64,000 nucleotides of DNA from positions 2,542,001-2,606,000 of the forward strand of contig NC_085885.1 in assembly GCF_035222275.1 (NCBI RefSeq). The letters are read 5' to 3'. The translations under genes were made by a program, and so were the position numbers. Below, one piece after another: positions 63,783 to 64,000 of the stretch (positions within the stretch are counted from its first letter, which is position 1; the number at the start of each line of letters is the position of its first letter). The DNA is from Podospora bellae-mahoneyi (taxonomy: Eukaryota; Ascomycota; Sordariomycetes; Sordariales; Podosporaceae). The notes under the pieces are model-generated. The model saw only the letters and a list, made by a program, of their open reading frames with translations. It was not told where the DNA came from and did no database searches.

Positions 63783-64000
63783 TGTGAGAGGTAAAGAACC
63801 TGAGGATAAAACAGAGATAATGGCTGGCAAAGCATTGACTCGGAAGGTTTAGTTAAATCCTCAGAAAGTCAGCGGTGAACTGTTGAGGCCACCGCCACCC
63901 GTCCTCATCATGTTATACCCCTGCTAGTCACCCTGAAGAGAGCCTCCAGCGCGAGCCAAGACGCCATCGCCAGAAGAAGGAACTTGGAGTTGCAGTGAAG
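63783..64000. other. Right edge, promoter side of the FSH gene
   Basis: No gene or other feature was recognised. Confidence 0.4.

Overview
The window looks like nuclear DNA of a filamentous ascomycete, most likely a sordariomycete close to the Sordariales (Podospora/Chaetomium-like). This is inferred from short 50-80 bp GT-AG introns with CTAAC/CTGAC-type branch sites, tRNA genes with introns next to the anticodon, large intergenic spaces, and typical Pezizomycotina families: HET domain, NACHT/STAND, DUF3433, FSH hydrolase, cyanamide hydratase, GH11 xylanase and an alpha-pheromone-like precursor. Assignment to a genus is a guess.

Layout. 0-10.4 kb is a gene-poor accessory region. It holds the start of a CAP/PR-1 secreted protein at the left edge, three related solo-LTR fossils, an NLR (NACHT) remnant, a nearly whole HET-domain gene with one in-frame stop, and an ankyrin remnant. 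The HET gene carries the most unusual structure of the window: a tandem array of 68-bp intron-like units separated by exactly 3 nt.

10.4-24.4 kb is mostly ordinary: a small conserved protein, a Kex2-type repeat precursor resembling alpha-factor, a secreted alanine-rich protein, a GT32 (OCH1-like) glycosyltransferase, an acyltransferase-3 membrane protein, an old yellow enzyme and a tRNA-Ile.

24.5-34.5 kb is accessory again: a broken MFS transporter, a whole cytochrome P450 of about 555 aa, a relic of a LaeA-like methyltransferase, a truncated NLR and a possible small membrane protein. OYE, MFS, P450 and methyltransferase side by side suggest a decaying metabolite locus.

34.5-57.4 kb is the gene-rich part. 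It holds a DUF3433 membrane protein, a 2EXR/F-box-like protein, a GH11 xylanase with a palindromic Xyr1/XlnR-type site upstream, a frame-broken Cys-rich gene, a conserved unknown of 557 aa, an HD-domain 5'-deoxynucleotidase, a GMC oxidoreductase, an NCS1 purine/cytosine permease, an amino-acid permease, tRNA-Glu and tRNA-Cys, a cyanamide hydratase-type HD protein and a small cysteine-rich secreted protein.

57.4-64 kb decays again: two related F-box-type pseudogenes in tandem and an FSH serine hydrolase whose N-terminus is thrown out of frame by a perfect 32-bp duplication and whose nucleophile position reads Gly. Intron-exon models were built by hand from splice signals and reading-frame continuity. 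Where lengths are given, the spliced length divides by three.
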